This document shows positions 44,217-52,845 of a stretch of DNA of 64,000 nucleotides, one piece after another. The position numbers and the translations under genes were made by a program. This stretch comes from Paenibacillus dokdonensis. Lineage in GTDB: Bacteria > Bacillota > Bacilli > Paenibacillales > Paenibacillaceae. Location: the NCBI RefSeq assembly GCF_004916975.1, contig NZ_STGQ01000001.1, forward strand, positions 2,777,939-2,841,938, given 5' to 3'. The notes beneath the pieces are model-generated. The model ran no database searches and had not been told where the DNA came from. It saw only the letters and a program-made list of their open reading frames with translations. The stretch's first letter is position 1. The number at the start of each line of letters is the position of its first letter.

Positions 44217-44483
44217 TTATTGTTCCATAGATTCGCGTGCCGCATCAACCAATGCGTCAAACAAATCATCATCCTCTTCGAGCTGTTCGTCCACTTTTAA
44301 AAGTTCTTCCTCATTGCCGGATTCCTCTGCGAAATTCAAGCTGTAATCCCATTCCTTGCCTCTTTTACTGAAAAGCGTGATTTCGTACTTGGAGCTATGA
44401 CCCGTTAAGGTGAAAGTCACGTGACCCAGGTACTTCTTGTCCTCATCCTGCTTCATATCTGCTTTTATGATTTGAAATTCCAT
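44217..44483 (-). CDS. Conserved hypothetical protein, acidic
   Basis: An 88-residue soluble protein, basic/mixed in the first half (MEFQIIKADMKQDEDKK, then HVTFTLTGHSSKYEITLFSKRGKEWDYSL, which looks like beta strands) and very acidic in the second (EELLKVDEQLEEDDDLFD). I do not recognise a named family. AAAGGAGATAT stands before the ATG. It is 36 bases ahead of the CstR-like gene and probably in the same operon. Confidence 0.7.
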   Translation of the reverse strand: MEFQIIKADMKQDEDKKYLGHVTFTLTGHSSKYEITLFSKRGKEWDYSLNFAEESGNEEELLKVDEQLEEDDDLFDALVDAARESMEQ

Positions 44484-44665
44484 GTATAAATATCTCCTTT
44501 AGTTCCGTCTCGATGTTTATATAGTATACCATGTGCGGTATTCTTTCCATCCGGAGCGCACATATTTTCAATATGTCATCCGATTTAGTACAATACTATC
44601 AGAGGATTTGATTAAATCCCGGTTTCAGACAATTTATGACTAATCATATTGGAGGTTCAAAGTTC

Positions 44666-45898
44666 ATGGCAAATTTCCAAGACAATCTTAACAAATATGC
44701 CGATCTTGCTGTCAGAGTCGGTGCCAATGTCCAACAAGGACAAATTCTGGTCGTTAACGCACCTATCGAATCGGCAGAGTTCGTACGCATGATCACCGAA
44801 AAGGCATACAAAGCTGGTGCCAGCGATGTACGCGTGAACTGGAATGATGAAAAGATCACCCGCCTGAAATACGAACACGCTGCTGAGGAAGTATTCTCCG
44901 AATCACCAAAATGGTACGCTGGCGAGATGACTGAGCTCGTGGAAAAGGGCGCAGCCGTACTGCATGTGCTTGCCGAGAATCCAGACCTCCTGAAAGGCAT
45001 CAAACAGGAGCGCATTGTAGCGAATCAAAAAGCCAAAGGCCAAGCTATGACCAAATACCGCGCATACCAGCAAGCTGACAAATTCAGCTGGTGTCTGGTT
45101 GCTGTTCCATCGCCAGAGTGGGCAGATAAAGTGTTCCCGGATGCACCGCAAGAAGAACGGGTACAGAAGCTCTGGGATGCGATTTTCCATACCGTGCGCG
45201 TCGATCAGGACAATCCTGTGGAAGCATGGACCAAGCATCTCGAAACCTTGGATGAGAAGTCCAAATTCCTGAATGAAAAGAAATACAAAAAGCTGCATTA
45301 CATAGCTCCGGGCACGGATTTAACCATTGAGCTCCCTGAAGGCCATATTTGGGCTGCGGGCGAAAGCTTTAATGAAAATGGACATAGCTTCGTTGCCAAC
45401 ATGCCAACCGAGGAAGTGTTTACGGCTCCCCTGAAGACTGGCGTGAACGGGTATGTCAGCAGCACCAAACCTCTCAGCTATGGCGGCAATATCATCGACC
45501 AATTTACGATTACATTTGAAAACGGCCGAATCGTTGGTGTCAAGGCTGAAGAAGGCCAGAAAGTACTTGAGCATCTGGTCGAAATGGATGAAGGCTCACA
45601 CTATCTGGGCGAGGTTGCCCTGGTTCCGCATCAATCGCCGATCTCTGATTCCAACATTCTGTACTTCAACACGTTGTTCGACGAGAATGCCTCCAACCAC
45701 CTGGCAATCGGCAGCGCTTATGCCTTCTGCCTGGAAGGCGGCAAGAATATGAATCAAGAGCAGCTCAGCGAGCATGGACTGAATACCAGCGTTACCCATG
45801 TCGATTTCATGATCGGCTCCGGTGAGATGGATATTTTCGGCGTAACAGCAGATGGAAAAGAAGAACCTGTATTTAAACAAGGAAACTGGGCATTTTAA
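44666..45898 (+). CDS. Aminopeptidase, M29 family (first of a tandem pair)
   Basis: 410 residues from ATG 44666, with GGAGG 10 bases upstream. The frame to 44636 lacks a site. This is a cytoplasmic metallo-aminopeptidase of the AmpS/AP-II/PepS family with two metal ions. Ligand regions are MPTEEVFTAP (Glu), EMDEGSHYLGEVALVP (Glu), DENASNHLAIGSAY (His) and TSVTHVDFMIGS (His and Asp). It removes N-terminal residues from peptides. The next gene is a close paralogue of the same length, evidence of a tandem duplication. Confidence 0.93.
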   Translation: MANFQDNLNKYADLAVRVGANVQQGQILVVNAPIESAEFVRMITEKAYKAGASDVRVNWNDEKITRLKYEHAAEEVFSESPKWYAGEMTELVEKGAAVLHVLAENPDLLKGIKQERIVANQKAKGQAMTKYRAYQQADKFSWCLVAVPSPEWADKVFPDAPQEERVQKLWDAIFHTVRVDQDNPVEAWTKHLETLDEKSKFLNEKKYKKLHYIAPGTDLTIELPEGHIWAAGESFNENGHSFVANMPTEEVFTAPLKTGVNGYVSSTKPLSYGGNIIDQFTITFENGRIVGVKAEEGQKVLEHLVEMDEGSHYLGEVALVPHQSPISDSNILYFNTLFDENASNHLAIGSAYAFCLEGGKNMNQEQLSEHGLNTSVTHVDFMIGSGEMDIFGVTADGKEEPVFKQGNWAF

Positions 45899-45966
45899 GA
45901 TTTGACTTCAAAAAACCATCAATGCCGTATTACCTTTTCTGCATAAGATGTAACCCTTGGAGTCCT

Positions 45967-46008
45967 ATAGAGTCTTTCCTGCAGCAGCGGGAAAGACTCT
46001 ATTTTTTA
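45967..46008 (+). terminator. Terminator between the paired aminopeptidase genes
   Basis: ATAGAGTCTTTCC pairs exactly with GGAAAGACTCTAT (13 bp) and is followed by TTTTT. The two paralogues are therefore probably transcribed separately. Confidence 0.85.
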
Positions 46009-46114
46009 GAGAAATCATACATATCACCATCAATGGACAAGTTATGGTTCTATTTGACCCTTGGTTGATTTACAATAGAAAAATAACCCATCGACACTCT
46101 AGGAGGATTTTGCC

Positions 46115-47344
46115 ATGTTATCTTTTGAAGACAAATTAAACAACTATGCGGAGCTCGCAGTTAAAATCGGCGCCAACGTGCAGCCCGGTCAAACCCTTGT
46201 CGTTAGTGCCGCAATCGATGCTGCAGAGCTCGTGCGTCTGATCGTTAAAAAAGCCTATGAAGCCGGAGCGAATTTCGTTAAAGTCAATTATACGGATGAG
46301 GTCGTTACCCGCCTCAGATATGATTTGGCGCCGGAAGAATCCTTCCTGGTCCCTCCAACTGCCCAAGCGCGTGAGTGGACAGAGCTGGCTGAACAGAATG
46401 CGGCATTTTTGACAGTCATCTCCTCCAACCCGGATCTCTTGAAAGGCGTCAGTCCGGAACGGATTGCCAGCAATCAACGCACCTTTGGACAAGCTATGGC
46501 AAAATATCGCCAATATCAACAATCCGACAAGATGAGCTGGACGGGTGTCGCCTTCCCTTCCCCCGATTGGGCTGCTAAGGTATTTCCGGATGCTCCGAAA
46601 GAAGAACAGGTTGCGAAGCTGTGGGATGCTATTTTCCATGCTGTCCGCGCTGATCAGGAAGATCCGATTGGTGCTTGGCATAAACATATTGATACACTTC
46701 AAGCCAAATCCGATGAGCTGAACAGTAAGAAATATCAAAAGCTTCATTTTGTCGCTCCGGGAACTGACCTGACAATTGAGCTTCCGGTCGGACATATTTG
46801 GGCTCAGGCAGGCAGTGTGAACGAACAAGGCACTACTTTTGTAGCCAATATTCCTACAGAAGAAGTCTTTACGGCACCGCGGAAAAACGGAGTAACCGGA
46901 TATGTCAGCAGTACAAAGCCACTGAGCTACGGCGGCAATATTATCGACCGCTTCAAGCTCACCTTTGAGAACGGACGTATCGTAGACTTTACAGCAGAAG
47001 AAGGACAAGACACCCTGGCCCGTCTCATCGGGATGGATGAAGGCTCTCATTATCTCGGGGAAGTGGCGCTGGTTCCTTTCCACTCGCCTATTTCCCAAAG
47101 CAATATTTTATTTCTTACGACCCTCTTTGATGAAAATGCGTCCTGCCATCTCGCCATTGGCAGCTCTTATGCGTTCAATCTCGAAGGCGGAAAAACGATG
47201 TCTGAGGAAGAACTTGCCGCGCACGGAATGAATGCAAGCATTACCCATGTCGATTTTATGTTTGGATCACCGGAAATGAACATTACCGGTATTACACATG
47301 ACGGCAAGGAAGAATCGATTTTCGTCAATGGGAATTGGGCATAA
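46115..47344 (+). CDS. Aminopeptidase, M29 family (second of a tandem pair)
   Basis: 409 residues, alignable over its whole length with the preceding gene product. All metal-ligand segments are kept: IPTEEVFTAP, GMDEGSHYLGEVALVP, DENASCHLAIGSSY and ASITHVDFMFGS. AGGAGG lies eight bases before the ATG. Differences cluster in the N-terminal domain that shapes the substrate tunnel, so the two enzymes may differ in peptide preference. Confidence 0.93.
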   Translation: MLSFEDKLNNYAELAVKIGANVQPGQTLVVSAAIDAAELVRLIVKKAYEAGANFVKVNYTDEVVTRLRYDLAPEESFLVPPTAQAREWTELAEQNAAFLTVISSNPDLLKGVSPERIASNQRTFGQAMAKYRQYQQSDKMSWTGVAFPSPDWAAKVFPDAPKEEQVAKLWDAIFHAVRADQEDPIGAWHKHIDTLQAKSDELNSKKYQKLHFVAPGTDLTIELPVGHIWAQAGSVNEQGTTFVANIPTEEVFTAPRKNGVTGYVSSTKPLSYGGNIIDRFKLTFENGRIVDFTAEEGQDTLARLIGMDEGSHYLGEVALVPFHSPISQSNILFLTTLFDENASCHLAIGSSYAFNLEGGKTMSEEELAAHGMNASITHVDFMFGSPEMNITGITHDGKEESIFVNGNWA

Positions 47345-47398
47345 ACGCAATTATGCATCAATAGGGAATGACAATATTTCTGATCGTTAAGGTACCTG

Positions 47399-47428
47399 AA
47401 AAGACCGGGCATTATCGCCCGGTCTTTT
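47399..47428 (+). terminator. Terminator after the second aminopeptidase
   Basis: AAAAGACCGGGC pairs exactly with GCCCGGTCTTTT (12 bp, 6-nt loop) and runs into further T residues. Confidence 0.88.
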
Positions 47429-47505
47429 TATCTGCTTTTCATTGACGCTTAATGAATCCCAGTGGTACCATTAGACCAATTTCATGATGTGAGGAGCTGA
47501 ATCCT

Positions 47506-48270
47506 TTGATTCCAATCGATTTATCGGGGAAAACCGCATTGATCACCGGAGCGACCGGTCAATTGGGCCGTGTCATGGCTCGTACACTGGCCCAAGCCGG
47601 CGCAAATACGGTGCTGCACTACCATGGCAACGCAGCGAAAGCTGCCGAGCTGAAGACAGAAATTGAAGCTCTAGGCAGAGCTTGTGTCACCGTGCAGGCG
47701 GATATCACGGATTTTCAAGCGGTACAGCTGATGAGCGAGACTGCGGTGAACGCTTTAGGCAAGGTTGATATAGTGGTAGCCAATGCCGTCATCCAGTATG
47801 AATGGACAAGTATACTGGAGCAGCCGCTAGAGGATTACCGGAGCCAGTTCGAATCCTGCGTTCTTCAAAGTGTGCATCTGGCCAAAATCTTTGCACCGGC
47901 TATGATGGAACGTGGTCAAGGGCGGTTCATCGGGATCAACACGGAATGCGCCATTCAAAACTTCCCTGGACAGTCTGCGTACACGGCTGGAAAAAGAGGC
48001 ATGGACGGAATCTACCGGGTACTGGCCAAGGAGATTGGCGCGCATGGCATTACCGTCAATCAGGTCGCTCCCGGATGGACGATCAGCGAAAAAGACCGTG
48101 AAAATAATAGCGAGCATCAAGCATCCTATTCCCAGCATGTTCCGCTTAAACGCCGTGGAACCGATCAGGAAATTGCCAATACGGTCCTCTTCCTGGCTTC
48201 GGATCTGGCGAGCTACATAACGGGTGCGTACATTCCGGTTTGCGGCGGAAATGTCATGCCATCGATTTAA
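47506..48270 (+). CDS. Short-chain dehydrogenase/reductase (FabG-like)
   Basis: 254 residues from a TTG start, with GAGGAGC eight bases before it. The NAD(P) motif TGATGQLG (residues 15-22), VANAVIQYEW (the usual NNAG position is degenerate) and the catalytic YTAGK are present. The catalytic Ser, 13 residues before the Tyr, is replaced by Thr in GINTECA. The C-terminal APGWTISEK and ASDLASYITGAYIPVCGG match classical SDRs. The substrate is unknown. The 3' end overlaps the convergent toroid gene by four bases. Confidence 0.87.
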   Translation: MIPIDLSGKTALITGATGQLGRVMARTLAQAGANTVLHYHGNAAKAAELKTEIEALGRACVTVQADITDFQAVQLMSETAVNALGKVDIVVANAVIQYEWTSILEQPLEDYRSQFESCVLQSVHLAKIFAPAMMERGQGRFIGINTECAIQNFPGQSAYTAGKRGMDGIYRVLAKEIGAHGITVNQVAPGWTISEKDRENNSEHQASYSQHVPLKRRGTDQEIANTVLFLASDLASYITGAYIPVCGGNVMPSI

Positions 48271-49163
48271 TGTGACTCGAGACAGCCGTATGCCTTTAAT
48301 GTAATCAAACGATCTACCGTAATCAGACTGCGCCATTCGGCTTCGTTACCCGTGCTCAGTGCCGGAAAGCTCATCATCCAGCCACCGTCCTCCTGTTGAT
48401 GCTGGATCAGATAATCCAAATGACGCTGTACATCCTCATCTGTTATCCATTGCATTGCATAGCTGCCCGGGGTCGGAGCCCATTCCAGAACCTTATGTAC
48501 ATAACCTCCGGCCCCTGGATCCAGCTCGATAGTCCCCGGCTGCTGGAGCCATTCATTCACTCTTTTCAGTTCCTCAGCTGCTCTTTGCTGATCCGGAGCT
48601 GAATCAAGAAATGAAATACATTGGATCAGGTCGTGATAATCCGTCTTATCCGTTAACGGGATCCTTTGCCATACAAAGTCAACACTTTTCGCAATCCACT
48701 CATCTTTTTCCAAACCTGAGATTAATCGATGCTTCGATAATATCCCCAGAATCCTTCCTGTGGGATTGAGTGATCCAGACCGGTCTTCCTCCGTATTCCA
48801 CCAAGGAGCGTGAGGGTATTCGTTCACATTCATAGCCGCTCGCGGAAAGCCGCCTTCCACTCTCGCTGAACTTCCAAGATACTTCAAGATGCCCTTCATC
48901 ATATCCGGATCAAAGAATTCAATCTCTTCCATCGTCATTAAGGCATACTCCGTGGCTATAGGCTGACTTCCGGGTGTGCGCATATCCGGTTCCAGTGCGT
49001 TACCAAAGCCGCCATCGGCATTCTGATAGGGACGAAGCGCGTCTGCAACGGAAGCCGCTGTGCCTTGTTCAAAATGATATTCAAACCGTCTGCGGTCCAG
49101 CAGCCTGCCATTGGCATAAATAAAGTCACGTGCTTTCATGAACTGAATACTCGATAGTTTCAT
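48267..49163 (-). CDS. Alpha/alpha-toroid (prenyltransferase/squalene cyclase-like) repeat protein
   Basis: A 298-residue protein with toroid-type repeats, seen as QNADGGFGNALEPD (about 47-60), GGFPRAAMN and HQQEDGGWMMSFPA near the C-terminus. This QxxDGGW/F signature occurs in terpene cyclases, prenyltransferases and complement-like toroids. The DXDD acid motif of squalene-hopene cyclase is absent and the protein is half the cyclase length, so it is probably not a cyclase. No signal peptide is seen. It lies downstream of the AlkZ-related gene and probably shares its transcript. Confidence 0.7.
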   Translation of the reverse strand: MKLSSIQFMKARDFIYANGRLLDRRRFEYHFEQGTAASVADALRPYQNADGGFGNALEPDMRTPGSQPIATEYALMTMEEIEFFDPDMMKGILKYLGSSARVEGGFPRAAMNVNEYPHAPWWNTEEDRSGSLNPTGRILGILSKHRLISGLEKDEWIAKSVDFVWQRIPLTDKTDYHDLIQCISFLDSAPDQQRAAEELKRVNEWLQQPGTIELDPGAGGYVHKVLEWAPTPGSYAMQWITDEDVQRHLDYLIQHQQEDGGWMMSFPALSTGNEAEWRSLITVDRLITLKAYGCLESH

Positions 49164-49175
49164 GGGAACAACCTC

Positions 49176-49868
49176 CTAGGAATTGAATGTTTTTTTGAAA
49201 AACATGAGCGCCTTGTCGCTGCTTCTCTCTCTTAAGCGGGTGAGCAATTCTTCGCGTGCTTCTTCCTTCGTGCGGTTATTCTTCTTGATTCCGTTCTGCC
49301 GCATCCAATTCTCCGCAGTCTCATAGGAAGTGCTGCTCCAGCCATTCACCTCACCCATTTCATTCACCTTGGCCTTCACGCCGGATATGACGATAAACAG
49401 GGATTCCTGCAGTTCAACGATCGCTTGATCAAAAGCCTTCTTGTCTTCCTTCGCCTTCATCAGCGCACGCTCCCGCAGCATACGTGTATCGATTCCTTGC
49501 TCGATATCAATGAGCTGATACAGCTGCCATGCTGTTCTGGATAACAGGCCATCCCTATAACATTTTTCAGCGTCCGTTCCCATGCTCAGACAGTTGTAAA
49601 CCCAAGGAAACCATTCAGAAGAGACTAGTATTGCTTTTTTCTTAAAGAATTTCCCATAGGCAGCCTTCCCTTCCAAAGGAAACCGCGTACGCCAACTCCA
49701 TGGATCGTCCTCTGTCGCGCTGTGCCAGCTGTCTTTCGGAGTGATGCTTTCAAGAGAAGGATAGTCTGGGATTAGGGAGGCCAGCGGCAGTATACCAACT
49801 TTTTCGATGTATTCCACTGCCTCTTCATAATGATGTATCATCACTTCAGTATGAATATTTTCATTCAT
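49176..49868 (-). CDS. AlkZ-related protein
   Basis: 230 residues from ATG 49868 with AGAGGAGAG upstream. A GTG-type start further up at 49889 overlaps the regulator gene. Segments DDPWSWRTRFPLEGKAAYG and KKAILVSSEWFPWVYN are typical of a Bacillota family called AlkZ-related, remotely like the winged-helix DNA glycosylase AlkZ/YcaQ (HTH_42). It is much shorter than AlkZ and lacks the clear QxQ glycosylase motif, so activity is doubtful. It directly follows a YafY-type regulator, a common pairing. Confidence 0.65.
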   Translation of the reverse strand: MNENIHTEVMIHHYEEAVEYIEKVGILPLASLIPDYPSLESITPKDSWHSATEDDPWSWRTRFPLEGKAAYGKFFKKKAILVSSEWFPWVYNCLSMGTDAEKCYRDGLLSRTAWQLYQLIDIEQGIDTRMLRERALMKAKEDKKAFDQAIVELQESLFIVISGVKAKVNEMGEVNGWSSTSYETAENWMRQNGIKKNNRTKEEAREELLTRLRERSSDKALMFFKKTFNS

Positions 49869-49872
49869 GTCA

Positions 49873-50811
49873 TTAACTCTCCTCTGCACTGGCTTGTTCG
49901 TATCTATTCCTCAGTTGTTCAGCTCTGTGACGGACTTCAGCCCGCAGCTTTTCAGGCATGATGACTGTAGCGTCGAGACCTAACGAGAAAAATAACTGTA
50001 CAGACCACTCCCACTCGCTTTCCGGCAGATGAAAGTCTGCAATCCAGCGTTCATCGCCTACATGTTCAATGTGTTCTCCAACATGCTCGTCCCGTTCCAC
50101 CTGAAGCATACCTTTGTAGGTTAGCTCGGCTCGGATATGTACTGTTTTTACTTGGCTTCGAGGTCTTACGGGTTCGGCATAATCCTCTGGAGCATCAACT
50201 TCAGCGATGTCACTCATCCGGTCAACACGCAGACGCCTGTTCTCGCCATGTGTATTCGAGTTGCAATCACAGTACCAGAATCCGTGAGCAGCAAATATCT
50301 TAAGGGGTTTGATCAGCAGATTCCTCCGATGATTCAAGGACTGATAAAAAACAGATATCCATTTTCCTTTTACCGTCATCTCAAGCAGCAATTCCAGATG
50401 GGGAATGTTGTAGACCCTTTTCGGAACCTCGACTTCCATGCTGTTCAGAAGCGGAGCAATGCTCAGTGATGTATCCTGTGGAAGAATACTCCTGATTTTG
50501 TCCATTACCGTCCATCGTTCTCCATTAAACGGAGTATCCGTATACCCCGTTAAACCCTGCAGCGCAAACAACACGCATAAAGCTTCTCTGGAGCTTAGCT
50601 GTAGGGGTGGAAGCTGAAAACCTTCCATCAGTGAATAACCGCCGTTTGGACCGCTCGCCGCCCCGAGAGGCACACCAATCTCCGACAGAGTCTGGATATC
50701 ACGCAGAATCGTGCGGCGGGACACCTCCAGCCTTTCCGAGAGTACGGATGCCGTCTGGCTGCCATGCTGCAAGGCCATGATAATAGCCATTAAACGGTCC
50801 ATCTTTTTCAA
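49873..50811 (-). CDS. YafY-type WYL-domain transcription regulator
   Basis: About 312 residues from TTG 50811, which has GGGGGTG six bases upstream. In-frame ATGs at 50832 and 50880 are alternatives. An N-terminal winged helix (LSERLEVSRRTILRDIQTL) and wing (GPNGGYSL) are followed by a WYL domain with the GFWYCDCNSN-type core and a C-terminal WCX extension. These proteins respond to nucleic acid or nucleotide ligands and often control their own operon. The 49873 stop is four bases before the next start. An operator-like dyad lies over its promoter. Confidence 0.88.
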   Translation of the reverse strand: MKKMDRLMAIIMALQHGSQTASVLSERLEVSRRTILRDIQTLSEIGVPLGAASGPNGGYSLMEGFQLPPLQLSSREALCVLFALQGLTGYTDTPFNGERWTVMDKIRSILPQDTSLSIAPLLNSMEVEVPKRVYNIPHLELLLEMTVKGKWISVFYQSLNHRRNLLIKPLKIFAAHGFWYCDCNSNTHGENRRLRVDRMSDIAEVDAPEDYAEPVRPRSQVKTVHIRAELTYKGMLQVERDEHVGEHIEHVGDERWIADFHLPESEWEWSVQLFFSLGLDATVIMPEKLRAEVRHRAEQLRNRYEQASAEES

Positions 50812-51147
50812 GCGCGGCACCCCCTTTTTCATGAATTTATCCCTATTATAGCAGGCTATTGGTGACAACTTATATGTCACTAATTATATGCTCCCCTGAA
50901 CTTTTTTCAGATGAGCATTCCACATGGATATTTTCCATATTTACAGCTTTAATACCCGCTTGAATGGATCAAAAAAACAGGTGTTTCCCTCTTCCAGATA
51001 CTCGGTTATAATGCCATAAGATGAGCCATACACTATAACTACCAAAAGGTATCCATAAGCGGGTAAGCCGGGAGGACCTCGTGTTCCTCTCTCTTGTACG
51101 TAAAGAAAAGATGGATACAGAACGGGTGAAGGAGGAGAACCACCGTT
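50812..51147. other. Divergent intergenic region, YafY / zinc-ribbon
   Basis: About 336 bases holding the YafY promoter on the minus strand. On the plus strand TATAAT at 51007-51012 lies 17 bases after a poor -35 (TTTCCC), a possible promoter for the zinc-ribbon gene. Near 51070 a strong GGGAGG precedes GTG 51081, opening a frame that overlaps the zinc-ribbon gene in another phase. I see no RNA gene. Confidence 0.5.
50845..50880 (-). promoter_or_regulatory. Extended -10 promoter with overlapping dyad for the YafY operon
   Basis: On the minus strand an extended -10 TGCTATAAT (50845-50853) is preceded by the inverted repeat GTGACA-TATAAGT-TGTCAC (50862-50880), which covers the -35 position. 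A dimeric regulator bound there, most simply the YafY protein itself, would block the promoter. Confidence 0.6.
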
Positions 51148-51630
51148 ATGTCCAACTTTTTAAACAAGCTCAAACAGGGTGTGTCAGACGCGGGCAAAAA
51201 AGCCCAGCAAACCGTGGAGTCCACGTCACTGAAATTCCAGGTATCAACCAAAGAAAAGGATATCGAAAAAAACTATACGGAAATAGGGCGAATTGTATAT
51301 CGTTCGCTTGAAACGGAATCCAGCTTTATTCCGAATGAAGAGTTCACAAAGTACCGTGAGGCCATTCTAAGTCTGGAACAAGAGATCGAAGATCTGAACC
51401 GTAAAATTCAGCATTTACAAAATCTCAAGGAATGCGGATGCGGTAAAATGCTGCCGGCAGACGCATCCTACTGCCCTTTCTGCGGCCAGCAGTTTCAAAC
51501 CGTCGTTGTACAGCCTGCAGCTGTGCAAAGCCCTCATACCGAAAAAGCAGCCTTCTGCCCGAATTGTGGCGAACCAGCGTCTTCGGGAGACCATTTCTGC
51601 CGTGGTTGCGGGTTCCAATTAAGCGAGTAA
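51148..51630 (+). CDS. Coiled-coil zinc-ribbon protein
   Basis: A 160-residue protein. The N-terminal part (1-40) is basic and helical, and a coiled coil runs about 62-92 (LSLEQEIEDLNRKIQHLQNL). Two zinc-ribbon-like cysteine groups follow: CGCGKMLPADASYCPFCG and CPNCGEPASSGDHFCRGCG, each with paired CxC/CxxC knuckles. The function is unknown. It is similar to small Bacillota proteins that combine a helical body with zinc ribbons. AAGGAGG lies 12 bases before the ATG. Confidence 0.82.
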   Translation: MSNFLNKLKQGVSDAGKKAQQTVESTSLKFQVSTKEKDIEKNYTEIGRIVYRSLETESSFIPNEEFTKYREAILSLEQEIEDLNRKIQHLQNLKECGCGKMLPADASYCPFCGQQFQTVVVQPAAVQSPHTEKAAFCPNCGEPASSGDHFCRGCGFQLSE

Positions 51631-51635
51631 AAACA

Positions 51636-51670
51636 GAAACCGCCCTTCCTATCCGGAAAGGCGGTTTCTT
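51636..51670 (+). terminator. Terminator after the zinc-ribbon gene
   Basis: GAAACCGCC pairs with GGCGGTTTC (9 bp), with an inner TTCC/GGAA stem, and is followed by a short T-run. Confidence 0.75.
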
Positions 51671-51700
51671 ATGTCTTCTGTGTAATTGAGACGGTATGAT

Positions 51701-52711
51701 TTATTTAGTGCGCTTAATTGCGTAGAAGGAGCTAGTCTCTTCCCATCTCTCGCCAGGCTCAAGCCCAAGGAGTCCCATTTCCTCAGCTGGGAGGTCTGAA
51801 ATATTCGGTGCATTCACCAGATTAATTTGTGGTTCCGGACAGAAGAATTTCCCGCCTGCTCCGTTGTTCCAAATCATCCAATATTTATAAGCTGTTCCAA
51901 CATCATAAACAAGTACATCACCCGTGCGTTGATCTGTCAGCTCCATCCGATTGCGCCCATCTTGCGGGACTGCCGTGTAATGGTTATCCATGGAGGCAAA
52001 ATACGGACTGACACCCTCCGCCTTCATCGATTCTTCCTCTTCGCTAAGCGTCTGGAATTGTCCAGTCGGAAGCATTCGTTCAGTCATTTCCCAGCGCTGC
52101 CCGATCGTCATTTTAAACGTATAGTCCGATGCTGCGCTTCCAGGGACAAACGGTGCATTGATCGCTGTGTGGAAAGCCAGCAAATTCGGCATTCTCTCTT
52201 GCCCGTCATTTGTTACGGTGACATGCTGCTGCAAACCTTCTCCGCTCAAAGTATAACGTAGCGAAATGGTAAACTCGAACGGAAAGTACTGTTTATAAAG
52301 ATGGCCGTCTCTCACCCGCTGGGATAGAACAACCACACTTTCATATTCGTCTCCCTTTATGTAATCGACAGCCCATGGCAGCTGATGCATGAAGCCATGC
52401 AGATGGTTGCCGCGATCCGTCTCATTGACTGGAAGCTCATAAACTTTACCCTCCCAGGCAAATTTTCCTCCATCAAAACGATTGGGCGGAAACAAAACCG
52501 GTATGCCATAGATACCTGGATTTGCTATGAAATCCTCCATCTCGTTTGCTTCCGGTTCGCGCAAATACCGGAAACCGTTCTCAAGATCTCGGAATAAGAT
52601 CAGGTTTGCGCCCCGTTCGGGCAGAACCGCCGCTTCGTATCGTCCATGCTTCAGCCAGATGGCATGCTCGCCATGAAAATCGCCTTCGTATGCTGCATTT
52701 TGTGTCTCCAT
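51701..52711 (-). CDS. Aldose 1-epimerase (galactose mutarotase-like)
   Basis: 336 residues from ATG 52711, which has GAGGAGG five bases upstream. The frame to 52768 lacks a site. The beta-sandwich mutarotase family is recognised from VLPERGANLILFRD, PVLFPPNRFDGGKF, NHLHGFMHQLPW (catalytic His) and FCPEPQINLVNAPN (catalytic Glu). It interconverts alpha and beta anomers of hexoses. It lies alone and downstream of the double KdpD-sensor gene on the same strand, with a 134-base gap. Confidence 0.9.
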   Translation of the reverse strand: METQNAAYEGDFHGEHAIWLKHGRYEAAVLPERGANLILFRDLENGFRYLREPEANEMEDFIANPGIYGIPVLFPPNRFDGGKFAWEGKVYELPVNETDRGNHLHGFMHQLPWAVDYIKGDEYESVVVLSQRVRDGHLYKQYFPFEFTISLRYTLSGEGLQQHVTVTNDGQERMPNLLAFHTAINAPFVPGSAASDYTFKMTIGQRWEMTERMLPTGQFQTLSEEEESMKAEGVSPYFASMDNHYTAVPQDGRNRMELTDQRTGDVLVYDVGTAYKYWMIWNNGAGGKFFCPEPQINLVNAPNISDLPAEEMGLLGLEPGERWEETSSFYAIKRTK

Positions 52712-52845
52712 GATTGCCTCCTCGTGGGTATCGAATTCGTAAATACACTGCTTGTAATAATATACCACGCTATGCAGGTCTACGAAAACGATATAGTCAA
52801 CTTAAGTTTACTCATTTGAATAATAGCAATAATGGTCGGGTTGAA

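Noticed and set aside
46136..47098. A 320-codon minus-strand frame opposite the second M29 aminopeptidase
   Set aside because: It is a shadow of a well-supported gene. No ribosome site and no recognisable domain.
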